DNA of 64,000 bases from an uncultured Acetobacteraceae bacterium. GTDB taxonomy: Bacteria > Pseudomonadota > Alphaproteobacteria > Acetobacterales > Acetobacteraceae. The number at the start of each line of letters is the position of its first letter. Position 1 is the stretch's first letter. The notes beneath the pieces are model-generated. The model was not told the DNA's origin. It ran no database searches and saw only the letters and a program-made list of their open reading frames with translations. Below are positions 33,593 through 42,094 of this stretch, piece by piece. Where the stretch lies: contig CAIYDT010000152.1 in assembly GCA_903924985.1 (NCBI GenBank), positions 1 through 64,000 on the forward strand, read 5' to 3'. Position numbers and translations under genes: made by a program.

Positions 33593-34048
33593 TCACCGCT
33601 TCGGTCGCGGGCGATTGGGGCCCAGAAAATCGACGCTGTCCGGATGCCGGGTGAAAACCTCCCTGGTCTTTGCTTCGAGCTCCAGCCTGAGCGTTCTCGA
33701 TGCGCGTCCGACCACGCCGGCCCCTCGCGCCGATACATACGGAAACCAGGCCGGGGTCAGGTCGATATGGGCCATGCGCCAGAGATGCAGAACAAACGGC
33801 CTCTGTTGGCCGAGGGCGCGCGCCTGATCCAGCGAAAATGGGACGACGCCGGGCCGCTGGGCGTCATGCGGCCATGGCTGGCTGGTTGTGTAGGCAATGA
33901 CCGCTCGGTGTTCGCGGTTTGCCGCCCCAGCGGCCACCAAGACGACCACATATCCGATATGGAGATGACGGCTGGGAATGTCCCGATTCTCATTCTCCGG
34001 AAAGGCACACCAGACGAAGTCCCCTTCCTCAAAAGGGAACGGGTTCAA
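33593..34048 (-). CDS. Putative PemK/MazF-like toxin
   Basis: 151-residue protein of uncertain family. The N-terminus FEEGDFVWCAFPENE, followed by HIGYVVVLVAAG and VIAYTTSQPWP, has the strand pattern of the SH3-like PemK/MazF endoribonuclease fold (GDxVxxxFP ... VxVxxxTSQ). The middle, FVLHLWRMAHIDLTPAWFPY, is conserved-looking but not diagnostic. The start is TTG 34048, overlapping the stop of the small upstream gene (TTGA), the classic antitoxin-toxin arrangement. Catalytic residues cannot be assigned with certainty. It could also be a non-toxic PemK-like binding protein. Confidence 0.5.
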   Translation of the reverse strand: MNPFPFEEGDFVWCAFPENENRDIPSRHLHIGYVVVLVAAGAANREHRAVIAYTTSQPWPHDAQRPGVVPFSLDQARALGQQRPFVLHLWRMAHIDLTPAWFPYVSARGAGVVGRASRTLRLELEAKTREVFTRHPDSVDFLGPNRPRPKR

Positions 34049-34251
34049 CCTTTTTCAGCGTGGTCGAGCAGCAGATTGAACAGTTCGGACCGAGCCTGAT
34101 ACTCGGCATCGGTGTCGTCGTCCCGTCTGACCACAACGCCGTCGCGCTTCCCCCGCAGTTCGCGGGCGACGTAGACGACGGGGCGGGCTTCTAGCAGCAG
34201 GGGATCGATATCGGGCTGCGACAGGGGTTGGGGGGGCCTGATCTCGTTCAT
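34045..34251 (-). CDS. Putative antitoxin partner of the PemK-like protein
   Basis: 68-residue acidic/basic protein starting MNEIRPPQPLSQPDIDPLL with a C-terminal helix DTDAEYQARSELFNLLLDHA. Small size, position directly upstream and a 4-base overlap with the toxin-like gene suggest an antitoxin, although no known DNA-binding motif is evident. The frame is open upstream to 34374 without extra support, so ATG 34251 is chosen. Confidence 0.45.
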   Translation of the reverse strand: MNEIRPPQPLSQPDIDPLLLEARPVVYVARELRGKRDGVVVRRDDDTDAEYQARSELFNLLLDHAEKG

Positions 34252-34364
34252 GGTGGCTGTATGATTGGGATTTCGACCGCCGGTTGCAAGCGAAATATCG
34301 GGGCGGGCACGATCCGATTGGCGAGCATGATTTCGAGGGTCGGCGGCGACCTCCAGCGCGAAGC

Positions 34365-34592
34365 CTACTTGCATACGGGAGGAGGTGGCTCGTTCTCGGT
34401 GCCCCAGGACAGGAGCCGGCGTCGCACATCCTCATAGGGTATACGACGTCCGGAGTTGGGGCTGGCGAGGCCCTCGGCGACCGCCTGTCGGAAAGCTTGG
34501 TCGTCGGCGTAGTCGACGCGGTGGTCTGCGGGGGGCGTGGGCGGGGACTCCTGGCCGCTGGGGCAGCGTCTCATGATCCCGCTCGGGGTCAA
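34365..34592 (-). CDS. Small orphan antitoxin-like protein
   Basis: Up to 75 residues; ATG 34574 would give 69. The segment FRQAVAEGLASPNSGRRIPYEDVRRRLLSWG resembles the C-terminal half of RelB/ParD-type antitoxins (a helix followed by GRxxPxEEVxxxL). It is followed by 113 bases with coding-like remnants in a different frame and then by the putative TA pair. No toxin directly overlaps it, so it may be a survivor of a lost pair. Confidence 0.4.
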   Translation of the reverse strand: MTPSGIMRRCPSGQESPPTPPADHRVDYADDQAFRQAVAEGLASPNSGRRIPYEDVRRRLLSWGTENEPPPPVCK

Positions 34593-34642
34593 AGATCGTG
34601 CGGGTGCGCCTCCCTCTCCCCCGCGAGAGGGGAGGGGGACCC

Positions 34643-35188
34643 TTATTCAGCCCGCCAGACCGTGACCCGAGCCGCGCCGTGCGTTCGTTCGGCCAGGGCT
34701 TCCACGTCCAGCGCGGGTTCGTCCCGGCCGGTCTCGGCCACCACCAGCGCCCCAGGCGCGATCCGCCCGACCGCCCGCAGCCGAGCCAGCGCCGCGGCCA
34801 CCAAACCCTTCCCGTAAGGCGGGTCGAGGAACACCAGCGACGCCGCCTCCCCGCCCGGTACCCTCCCCACATCCATTGCCAGGACCGCGCACCGGTTCTC
34901 CGCCTGGCAGGCGGCGATATTCGCGCGTAACGACGCCAAAGCGGCACGGTCCTGCTCCACGAACGCAGCGCGGGCGGCGCCTCGGGACAGGGCCTCCAGC
35001 CCCATGGCGCCGGTGCCGGCGAACACGTCCAGCACGACGGCGCCCTCCACGCAGGCGCGGCCGGCCCAGGGGGCATGGAGCAGCGTGTCGAACAGCGCCT
35101 GGCGGACGCGGTCCGCGGTGGGGCGAGTCACCAACCCCGATGGCGCGGATAAAGCTCGCCCCCGCCACTGGCCGGCGACGATCCGCAC
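34643..35188 (-). CDS. rsmD: 16S rRNA (guanine(966)-N(2))-methyltransferase RsmD
   Basis: SAM-dependent methyltransferase of 181 residues that modifies G966 of 16S rRNA. RIVAGQWRGRAL and RPTADRVRQALFDTL are the family start. VLDVFAGTGAMGLEALSRGA is motif I, and LVFLDPPYGKGL contains the catalytic DPPY. GTG 35188 is chosen because it follows the rluB stop directly and starts the conserved VRIVAGQWRG; earlier codons in frame lie inside rluB. Confidence 0.95.
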   Translation of the reverse strand: MRIVAGQWRGRALSAPSGLVTRPTADRVRQALFDTLLHAPWAGRACVEGAVVLDVFAGTGAMGLEALSRGAARAAFVEQDRAALASLRANIAACQAENRCAVLAMDVGRVPGGEAASLVFLDPPYGKGLVAAALARLRAVGRIAPGALVVAETGRDEPALDVEALAERTHGAARVTVWRAE

Positions 35189-35189
35189 C

Positions 35190-35957
35190 CTACCCCCGCC
35201 GCTGGTGCGGCCGCGCCGGCACCGGCCCGGCAAGGGCGGGCAGCTGCTCCCGCAGGGTGCGGGGCGGGACTTCCTCGACTTCCCCCCGGGCGAGGGTGCC
35301 GAGCTGGAAGGGGCCGTAGGCCAGCCGGATCAGACGGGAGACGTGCAGGTCGAGGTGGCGCATGACCTTGCGCACCTCCCGGTTGCGGCCCTCGGTCAAG
35401 GCGACGGTGATCCAGGCGTTGTCGCCTTTGCGGGAGTCCAAAGCGGCCTCGATGGGGGCGTAGCGCACGCCCTCGATGGTCACGCCCTTGGCGAGGTCGG
35501 CGAGCGCGCGGGGGTCGGGGTGGCCGAACACTCGCACCCGGTAGCGGCGGATCCAGCCGGTGGAGGGCAGTTCCAGATGTCGGGCCAAAGCGCCGTCGTT
35601 GGTCAGCAGCAGCAGCCCCTCGCTGGTGAGGTCCAACCGCCCGACGCTGATCACCCGCGGCAACCGGTCGCGCAGCTTGTCGAACACGGTGGGCCGCCCC
35701 TCGGGGTCGTGGTGGGTGGTCACCAGCCCGTCGGGCTTGTGGTAGCGCCACAACCGGGTGCGTTCGGGCTCTTCCACCAGCTTGCCGTCGACCACGATCA
35801 GGTCGCCCTTGGCGACGAAGGTGGCGGGGTGGGTGACGACGGCATTGTTGAGCTTGACGCGGCCCTCGGCCAGCATCTTCTCGGCGTCGCGCCGGCTGGC
35901 CACCCCTGCTCGGGCCAGGAATTTGGCGATGCGGTCGCCCTTGTCGGTGTCGCTCAT
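35190..35957 (-). CDS. Pseudouridine synthase RluB/RsuA family
   Basis: 255-residue S4-domain pseudouridine synthase. The S4 domain RIAKFLARAGVASRRDAEKMLAEGRV opens the protein. The catalytic Asp lies in SVGRLDLTSEGLLLLTNDG, and ALTEGRNREVRKVMRHLDL is the family signature. It modifies 23S rRNA near the peptidyl-transferase loop (RluB) or a related site. ATG 35957 overlaps the end of the amidotransferase gene by 4 bases, and rsmD follows immediately, so three genes form an operon. Confidence 0.92.
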   Translation of the reverse strand: MSDTDKGDRIAKFLARAGVASRRDAEKMLAEGRVKLNNAVVTHPATFVAKGDLIVVDGKLVEEPERTRLWRYHKPDGLVTTHHDPEGRPTVFDKLRDRLPRVISVGRLDLTSEGLLLLTNDGALARHLELPSTGWIRRYRVRVFGHPDPRALADLAKGVTIEGVRYAPIEAALDSRKGDNAWITVALTEGRNREVRKVMRHLDLHVSRLIRLAYGPFQLGTLARGEVEEVPPRTLREQLPALAGPVPARPHQRRG

Positions 35958-36670
35958 GCCGCGCACGCCGCGATCAGGGCGTCGAAGATGCGCCGGTCGC
36001 CGGGGTCGATGAAGAACTCCGGGTGCCACTGGACGCCGAGGCAGAAGCGATACCCCGTATCTTCCACCCCCTCGATCACCCCGTCAGAGGCGACGGCATT
36101 GACCACGGCTCGGGGGCCGGGGGTGCGCACGGCCTGGTGGTGGGCTGAATTGACCCGCATTGCCGGCGCACCCACGATGCGGTGCAGCAGGGTTCCAGGC
36201 GTGACGGCGACCTGGTGGCCGGGCTCGTGGCGGGGGTTGGGTTGCTCGTGCGCCAAAGCGTTGTCGATGCTGTCGGGAATGTGCTGGATCAGCGTCCCGC
36301 CCAACGCGACCGCCAGTAGTTGCTCCCCCCCGCAAATGCCCAGCACCGGCAGGTTCCGTTCCAGCGCGCCGGTGGTCAGCGCCAGCTCGGCTTGCGTGCG
36401 GTTTTCCTTCAGGGTGACGGTGGCGTGGCGGTCGCCTTCGCCATACAGCGACGGATCGACGTCGAACGCCCCCCCTGTCACCACCAGGGCGTCAACCATA
36501 TCCAGATACTGCCCCGCCAGCGCGGCGTTATGCGGCAGCGCGATGGGCAGCCCCCCCGCCGCCACGATGGCGTCGGCATAGTTCTGCCGCACCGCATACC
36601 ACGGGTATTTCGAGTAACCCCCCGGCTGCTCGGAATCCAGGGTCACACCGATGATGGGTCGCTTGCTCAT
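35954..36670 (-). CDS. Gamma-glutamyl-gamma-aminobutyrate hydrolase-type GATase (PuuD-like)
   Basis: 238-residue class I amidotransferase-fold hydrolase. The nucleophile is the Cys of VLGICGGEQLLAVALGG, and the His-Glu pair is in GVQWHPEF. VVTGGAFDVDPSLYGE is typical of the PuuD/peptidase C26 group that cleaves gamma-glutamyl-GABA or similar gamma-glutamyl amides. It starts the rluB-rsmD operon and diverges from tadA across 47 bases. Confidence 0.9.
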   Translation of the reverse strand: MSKRPIIGVTLDSEQPGGYSKYPWYAVRQNYADAIVAAGGLPIALPHNAALAGQYLDMVDALVVTGGAFDVDPSLYGEGDRHATVTLKENRTQAELALTTGALERNLPVLGICGGEQLLAVALGGTLIQHIPDSIDNALAHEQPNPRHEPGHQVAVTPGTLLHRIVGAPAMRVNSAHHQAVRTPGPRAVVNAVASDGVIEGVEDTGYRFCLGVQWHPEFFIDPGDRRIFDALIAACAA

Positions 36671-36717
36671 GACGCGCTTGCTAGACCTCTGGGAGGCAAT
36701 ACGGCAAGCAACACCGC

Positions 36718-37158
36718 ATGGAACCGATGGAAATCGCGCTTTTAGAGGCCCAGGCCGCCGCCGAGCGGGGCGAGGTGCCGGTGGGCGCGGTCGTCCTGGA
36801 CGCCAGCGGCCACGTCCTCGCCCGCGCCGGCAACGCGGTGGAGGGGTCGCACGACGCCTCCGCCCACGCCGAACTCCTGGCCCTGCGCGCCGCCGCCGCC
36901 GCCCGAGGCTCGGCCCGTCTGCCCGACTGCGACGTGGTGGTAACCCTGGAGCCCTGCCCCATGTGCGCCCAGGCCATCAGCTTCTTCCGCATCCGCCGCC
37001 TGATCTTCGGCGCCTACGACCCCAAAGGCGGCGGGGTGGAGCACGGCGCCCGGGTCTTCGACGCCCCGTCGTGCCACCACCGGCCGGAGGTCGTCGGCGG
37101 CGTGCGAGAAACTGACGCCGCCGCGTTGCTGAAGGCGTTCTTCGCCGGGAAGCGTTGA
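36718..37158 (+). CDS. tadA: tRNA-specific adenosine deaminase
   Basis: TadA deaminates adenosine 34 of tRNA-Arg to inosine. The 146-residue protein has the zinc site HAE (SAHAELLAL, about residue 50) and PCPMCAQA (about 79-86), plus GEVPVGAVVLD at the start and FGAYDPKGGGVEHG near the end. ATG 36718 or 36727. Its stop overlaps the TTG start of the following degenerate antitoxin-like gene. Confidence 0.95.
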   Translation: MEPMEIALLEAQAAAERGEVPVGAVVLDASGHVLARAGNAVEGSHDASAHAELLALRAAAAARGSARLPDCDVVVTLEPCPMCAQAISFFRIRRLIFGAYDPKGGGVEHGARVFDAPSCHHRPEVVGGVRETDAAALLKAFFAGKR

Positions 37159-37409
37159 TTTTCCGGACCGGCGAAGTGCTGCTGGAGGAATTCATGCGCC
37201 CGCTGCATGTACCGCCGGACCGGATCACCAGCATCGTCGCGAAGGAGAAACCACGCGCGATAACCTCCGATACCGCTCCGCGGTTGGCCCGGTTCTTCGG
37301 CACGACGCCGCGGTTCTGGCTGAACTTACAGGCTGCTTACGATTTGTCCCGTGCGGAGGCGACGGTGGGAAACAGCATCGAACCGGAGATCCAGCCGCTG
37401 GCCGCGTAA
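37155..37409 (+). CDS. HigA-type antitoxin, degenerate
   Basis: 84-residue XRE/HigA-like protein. The end is canonical: ITSDTAPRLARFFGTTPRFWLNLQAAYDLSRAE. At the start, TGEVLLEEFMRPLHVPPDRITSIV lacks about a dozen residues that normally form the first helices of the helix-turn-helix, so DNA binding is doubtful. No HigB toxin gene precedes it; tadA does, overlapping by 4 bases. It looks like a remnant joined to tadA by deletion. Confidence 0.7.
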   Translation: MIFRTGEVLLEEFMRPLHVPPDRITSIVAKEKPRAITSDTAPRLARFFGTTPRFWLNLQAAYDLSRAEATVGNSIEPEIQPLAA

Positions 37410-37418
37410 GCCAAGCGC

Positions 37419-38675
37419 CTACTCCGCCGCCCTCATCTCCCGCCGCTCCAACACCGCCCGGTCCAGCTTATACGCCGTGCCGCCCTTCCAGATCCCCACG
37501 ATCCGGTTCCGGTCCTGCAACACCCGCACATCCGCCACCGGGTCGCCATCGACCAGCAGCAAATCCGCGAGGCAGCCCTCCCGCACCAGCCCGGCCTCAA
37601 TGCCCATCAGTTCGGCGCCGTAGCGGGTCGCGCAGACAAGCGCCTCGGATGGCGAGTAGCCCAGATGCCGAACGAAGTGCTCGATGTCCCGCGCATTCTC
37701 CCCCTGCGGCGTGCGGGCAAAACCATAGTCGCCGCCAATGACCACGCGGATGCCGCGCTTCTTCATCTCCGGATAGCAGCGCGACGCCGCCGCCAAACCC
37801 AGGTCGTAGGCCCGTGGCACCCCGCCCGAGGGATCGTCGTGCACCGCCGCGTGCAGCAGCCCGATCGCCGGTCCGACGAACACGCGGTCCCTGGCGGCCT
37901 CCAGCAGATCGAGCGCTTCCTCGTCGGCGTGTTCGCAATGATAAATCACGTCCACGCCGCACCGGACGGCGCGCTTGACGCTCTCCGCCGCACGGCAATG
38001 CGCGTTCACCATCCGGTGAAAATCCCGAGCGACCGTGACGCCGGCGCGGATTTCCGCCTCGCTCATGACGGTGCGCGGCAGCGATCCTTTCCGTGTGTAA
38101 TCGTCGCCGGAGATGTTGAGCTTGATGCTGTCCACCCCCTCCCGCACGCAAAGCCGCGCAAGTTTCGTTACTTCCATCGATCCGTCCGCCACGATGGCGA
38201 AACTGTCGCGGAACTGGTGCGCCTGGCGCTCGTCGCCCAGGCCCCCGGTCACCGTGATCTCCGGCCCACAGGCGCGCAGCCGGGGTCCCGGCAGATCCCC
38301 GGCCTCGATCGCATTCCGGATCACTACATCGATCCGCAGCTTGGCCGACGCCGCGCTGTATGCGCTGGTGAACCCGTGATCCAGCAACAGCCGAGCATTG
38401 CGGGCGGCGATCAGCGTGTGCTCCTCGGGCGGGGTATCGCCGAGGTCGGTGGAACGGGCGGCGTTGATGAAGGTGATGTGGGCGTGGCCTTCGACCATCC
38501 CCGGCATCAGGGTCATGCCCTTGGCGTCGATAACCTCCGCCCCCGCCGCTTCGAGCTGGCCCAGCGACCGGGCCACCGCTCGGATGCGGTCGTTCTCGAC
38601 CAGCACGTCGGCGGGGAAGGCGGCGGCACCGGTACCGTCCCAGACGCGGGTGTTCTTGAACAGGATGCGGGACAT
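37419..38675 (-). CDS. Amidohydrolase-family protein
   Basis: 418-residue metal-dependent hydrolase of the imidazolonepropionase/prolidase-like subgroup. LMPGMVEGHAHITF holds the first HxH. Later metal ligands are suggested by SIKLNISGDD, NAHCRAAESV, IYHCEHADEEAL and VVIGGDYGFARTPQG. The substrate is unknown. It is the last gene of a four-gene operon (dioxygenase, MBL hydrolase, MmgE/PrpD protein, this), 12 bases after its neighbour, and probably hydrolyses an amide or lactam in a catabolic route. Confidence 0.88.
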   Translation of the reverse strand: MSRILFKNTRVWDGTGAAAFPADVLVENDRIRAVARSLGQLEAAGAEVIDAKGMTLMPGMVEGHAHITFINAARSTDLGDTPPEEHTLIAARNARLLLDHGFTSAYSAASAKLRIDVVIRNAIEAGDLPGPRLRACGPEITVTGGLGDERQAHQFRDSFAIVADGSMEVTKLARLCVREGVDSIKLNISGDDYTRKGSLPRTVMSEAEIRAGVTVARDFHRMVNAHCRAAESVKRAVRCGVDVIYHCEHADEEALDLLEAARDRVFVGPAIGLLHAAVHDDPSGGVPRAYDLGLAAASRCYPEMKKRGIRVVIGGDYGFARTPQGENARDIEHFVRHLGYSPSEALVCATRYGAELMGIEAGLVREGCLADLLLVDGDPVADVRVLQDRNRIVGIWKGGTAYKLDRAVLERREMRAAE

Positions 38676-38687
38676 CTGTTGTCTCCC

Positions 38688-40046
38688 TTACCGCAAAAGC
38701 CCAATCAAGCCCGATACATTCGCCGCGCGCCGCAGGTCGTGCACCGCCGCCAAACTTGCCTCAATGGCTGCGCTACCCAATCCCGAGGTCGGCACCAGCG
38801 CCCGGTATTTCGCGTCGATATCGGCCCAGTCGATTCCCAGCGCGCCCGATCCGTACGGCAGCAGCACGGTGCTGCGCGCGAAGCGCCCGTCGGTCGCGGT
38901 AATCGTCACCGTGGCACCCTGCCGGTACAGCGCCGCGTGCTCCAAAGGCTGAGGCCCCACCCGCACCTTATCGATCAACCGGTGGATCACCGGATCGGTA
39001 ATTTTCCGCGGGCTGGCGTTCTCCCACCCAAAACCCCAATCCGCGGCTCCTGCCGCGAGGAAATTCACCGGACTGTGTGCCATGTCGATCAGATCGGCCG
39101 GGTGCATCGGTCCGCCGAGTTTCGTCAGCCCGGGCCGGGACACCTCGATGCTTTCGATCTCGTCCGGCGCGAATCCGCCGGCCCGCGCGGCCTTCGCGGC
39201 GGCCTCCGCGAAGGAGTGGTACGGGTGTCCGCCCGGCACCAGCTTGATCGCCATGTCGGTGACGATGTCCCAACTCTCGCCCATCCCTTGCAGTGCGATC
39301 TTGCCGGCGGCGGCGCCATCGGCGGCTCCGAAAGCCTCGAAGAAACCCTGGTGAGTTTCCAGGATGCGCTCCTCCACCTTGTAGCCACGTTGCGCGGCCA
39401 GGGCGGCGTTCACCCCATGCATCGCCGCCAGCCCGGCATGGTATTCGCGGGCCACGCTGGTATCGGCCGCTGTGGCCAGTCCGCCGATCGACACCGCCGT
39501 GATCGCGATCGATTGCGCCATCTGTTCGGCGTTCAGCCGCAGCATCCGAGCCGCTGCGCCGGCCGCTGCCATCGCCGCACCCAGGCAGCCATGAAAGCCG
39601 CGATTGCGGAAGCCCGGCGTGATAGGCTCGCTCAAGCGACCCGCCGCCTCGTAGCCGATCACAATGGCGGCCAGCACATCCTCCCCGCTCGCGCCCAGGC
39701 GTTCGGCCATCGCCAGGGACACCGCGGTCAGCGGGGTACCGGCGTGCACGATGTTGCGCAGGTCGCTGTCGTCGGAGGCGGCGGCGTCGCTCAGCATGGC
39801 GTTAACCCGCGCCACCTGGGCCACGGGTAACCGAGCACCGGTATCGAACCAAATCGACGAATCCGGCCGCCCGCCTTGTTCCTTTGTCAGGTCGCGGATG
39901 ATCTGGGCGGACTCGATCGTGGTCCCGAACGCGGCGCTGGCGAAGGTGCTGGCGATCACCATCGCTGCGTGGTCCATGGCCTGGGCGGGCAGATCGGCGA
40001 CCGAAACCCCGGTCAGGAATTCGGCGAGTTCGCGGGCGACGGTCAT
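38688..40046 (-). CDS. MmgE/PrpD family protein
   Basis: 452-residue member of the 2-methylcitrate dehydratase/cis-aconitate decarboxylase fold. SDAAASDDSDLRNIVHAGTP, VIGYEAAGRLS and FHGCLGAAMAAAGAAARML follow the family pattern, with KLVPGGHPYHSFAEAA further on. Homologues outside propionate metabolism often sit in gene clusters for uptake and breakdown of unusual acids, as here. Third gene of the 41716-to-37419 operon; the reaction is not known. Confidence 0.9.
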   Translation of the reverse strand: MTVARELAEFLTGVSVADLPAQAMDHAAMVIASTFASAAFGTTIESAQIIRDLTKEQGGRPDSSIWFDTGARLPVAQVARVNAMLSDAAASDDSDLRNIVHAGTPLTAVSLAMAERLGASGEDVLAAIVIGYEAAGRLSEPITPGFRNRGFHGCLGAAMAAAGAAARMLRLNAEQMAQSIAITAVSIGGLATAADTSVAREYHAGLAAMHGVNAALAAQRGYKVEERILETHQGFFEAFGAADGAAAGKIALQGMGESWDIVTDMAIKLVPGGHPYHSFAEAAAKAARAGGFAPDEIESIEVSRPGLTKLGGPMHPADLIDMAHSPVNFLAAGAADWGFGWENASPRKITDPVIHRLIDKVRVGPQPLEHAALYRQGATVTITATDGRFARSTVLLPYGSGALGIDWADIDAKYRALVPTSGLGSAAIEASLAAVHDLRRAANVSGLIGLLR

Positions 40047-40061
40047 CGTATGTTTCCTCGT

Positions 40062-40826
40062 TTAGTGCGGCCCCGGCAGCGCGATCACAGTCGGCCGTTC
40101 CGGTAGTGCTGCGCGGGATAGTACCACGCTTGGGCGATCTTGCACCTGGATGGCATAGGCGTCCCGCATCATATCCACGAACGACGCCAGCCGGTCCCGG
40201 GTGAAATAGTGCATCGGCAGCACGATCCGGGGGTGGATTTGTTCCACCACCGCCAGCGCATCGCGCTGCCCCAGCGAATACCCGCCATCGACCATGATCA
40301 TCAGAATGTCGATACGGCCGAGCGCGTCGAGGTCGGCGGGTTCGAGCAGATGATGCAGGTGGCCAAGGTGTGCGACGCACAGGCCGGCGGACTCGAAGAT
40401 AAAAATGGAGTTGCCATTGACCTCGGTCCCGCCGCCCCAGTTGCGGATGTTGGTGGGCAGGTTGGTGACACGCAGGTCGCCGACACGTACATCGTAGGCT
40501 GGGGGCTTCGGCCCCTCCTGCCAGCCGTGCAGGACGTGCCGGATGCGCGGGTCGGGGCTCAGCGTGTAGTGCGAGTCATGCGCATGGTTCATCGTTACCA
40601 GATCGGGCGGATCGGCTGTCCCGAATACCCCGCTGTAATCGGTGACCGCTCGCACCCCGCCCGGCGTTTCCAGCAGGAAGCTGGCGTGCCCCAGGAACGT
40701 GATGCGCAACGACGGATCGGCGGTGGCGGCCAGCCAGACCCGGGGCTCCCCCATCGCGATGGGCGCACAGCCGGCGAGCGCCAGCCGCGGTAATATCAAC
40801 AACAGCGCGACGAGCAGCCGCGCCAT
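40062..40826 (-). CDS. MBL-fold metallo-hydrolase, exported
   Basis: 254-residue metallo-beta-lactamase-fold protein of the UlaG/UPF0173 kind. A signal peptide with a lipobox-like LAGC (about residues 17-20) suggests a lipoprotein or periplasmic form. TFLGHASFLLET opens the fold. The usual HxHxDH is altered to NHAHDSHY, and LGHLHH and MHYFTRDR supply later ligands. Second gene of the operon, 5 bases after the dioxygenase. Substrate unknown. Confidence 0.85.
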   Translation of the reverse strand: MARLLVALLLILPRLALAGCAPIAMGEPRVWLAATADPSLRITFLGHASFLLETPGGVRAVTDYSGVFGTADPPDLVTMNHAHDSHYTLSPDPRIRHVLHGWQEGPKPPAYDVRVGDLRVTNLPTNIRNWGGGTEVNGNSIFIFESAGLCVAHLGHLHHLLEPADLDALGRIDILMIMVDGGYSLGQRDALAVVEQIHPRIVLPMHYFTRDRLASFVDMMRDAYAIQVQDRPSVVLSRAALPERPTVIALPGPH

Positions 40827-40831
40827 CGCCG

Positions 40832-41716
40832 TTACGCCGCCAGTTCTTCCGGCACCGTGGGCCGCCCGTCGGATACCGTGGTGCGGTGCAGGTCGCGCAC
40901 CTGCGTCTCATCGTACTCCCGAGCACGGTGCATGGTGCAGCGGTTGTCCCACATCACGAGGTCCCCGATCTTCCAGGTGTGTGTGTAGACAAACTGCGGC
41001 TGCGTCGCGAACTCACTCAAGTCCAGCAGCAGCATGCGCGCCTCCGGCTCCTCCATTCCGCGGATGCGGCCGGCGTGCGACGAAAGATAGATCGACTTGC
41101 GGCCGGAGCCTGGGTGGGTCCGCACCATCACCTGCGGCACCGGGGCCATCTTGGCGCGTTCTTCCTCCGCCCAATCCGTAAAACCGATCTTGCCGCGCGA
41201 AAAAATCTGGGTGTGCTCGCAGATCATGTTTTCAATGCGGGATTTCATGCGGTCGGGCAGCGCGTCCCAGGCCGCCCGCATGTCGGCGAACTGGGTTTCC
41301 CCGCCCCAGCTTGGAATGACCCGCGCCGACAGCAAGGAAAACCGCGCCGGCACCCGCTTGAAGCTGGAATCCGAGTGCCACAACCGGTTGCCCAGCGCGT
41401 TCAGCCGCCGCCGGTCGTTGGCGGGCAGCACACGGTTGTTCTCATCGAGATTGGAGATATCCGCCATGTGCACATCCAGCCGCGGCACAAAATCCTTGCG
41501 ATAGGCTCGGACCGTGGTCTCCAGGTCGCCGAAATTGCGGCTGAAGGCCTGCTGCTGCTCATCGTCGATGAACTGGTCGTGGAACACCAACACGGCGTGC
41601 TGGTCGATGGCGGCGCTCAGGGCGTCGACCGTGTCCTTGTCGAGCGGCTGGCGCAGATCGATGTTGCCGATCTCCCCCATAAAATAGGGATGGAGCTGTT
41701 TAACCGTGATGGACAT
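40832..41716 (-). CDS. TauD/TfdA-family 2-oxoglutarate-dependent dioxygenase
   Basis: 294-residue Fe(II)/2-oxoglutarate dioxygenase. The metal-binding HxD is in LWHSDSSFKRVP, the distal His in DNRCTMHRAREYD, and the 2-oxoglutarate-binding Arg in DLHRTTVSDGRP. Such enzymes release sulfite from sulfonates or cleave aryloxy acids; TfdA-like is as likely as TauD-like. ATG 41716 follows GGGAGA. It is the first gene of the operon and divergent from the binding-protein gene at 42095. Confidence 0.92.
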   Translation of the reverse strand: MSITVKQLHPYFMGEIGNIDLRQPLDKDTVDALSAAIDQHAVLVFHDQFIDDEQQQAFSRNFGDLETTVRAYRKDFVPRLDVHMADISNLDENNRVLPANDRRRLNALGNRLWHSDSSFKRVPARFSLLSARVIPSWGGETQFADMRAAWDALPDRMKSRIENMICEHTQIFSRGKIGFTDWAEEERAKMAPVPQVMVRTHPGSGRKSIYLSSHAGRIRGMEEPEARMLLLDLSEFATQPQFVYTHTWKIGDLVMWDNRCTMHRAREYDETQVRDLHRTTVSDGRPTVPEELAA

Positions 41717-42094
41717 GCGACTGTTCTCCCGCCTTTTATGGGCTGGCAGATTAACGGGGTTGGGCCAATCGGCAACAGCGGGTCGGGAACCGGTTTCCCA
41801 ACTCGCCAGGATTGCAGTGTAATGCGGGGATGAACGCCATTCTCGCCAAACCGCCGGCCGCTTTGTGGGAACGCTATGCCCAGTTGGACCCCGGCGCCTG
41901 CATCGCGACAAGCGGGATCTGGCGTCAGACCTGCTGGAGGGGACGGAAACCACCGCGCGTCTGGACGAGGAGGCGTTGCTGGATTTGATCCGGGCGTGAC
42001 GGGGGCCACGGCCAATCCGTAAAAAATGATGCGATTGCGACCCGCCGCGCGGTAAGCTCCGACAGGGACGAAGAAACCCGGGAGGAAGAATTCC
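41717..42094. other. Divergent intergenic region with an unrecognised ORF relic
   Basis: 378 bases between divergent promoters for the dioxygenase operon and the binding-protein gene. Around 41745-41820 there is a near-palindrome GGGAACCGGTTTCCC. At 41830-41988 a 52-codon frame begins MNAILAKPPAALWERYAQLD; after about 100 bases the protein-like signal shifts to another frame ending SDLLEGTETTARLDEEALL (stop 41997-41999). I read this as the frameshifted relic of a small gene of unknown family, perhaps an antitoxin. GGGAGGAAG is the ribosome-binding site of the gene at 42095. Confidence 0.35.
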
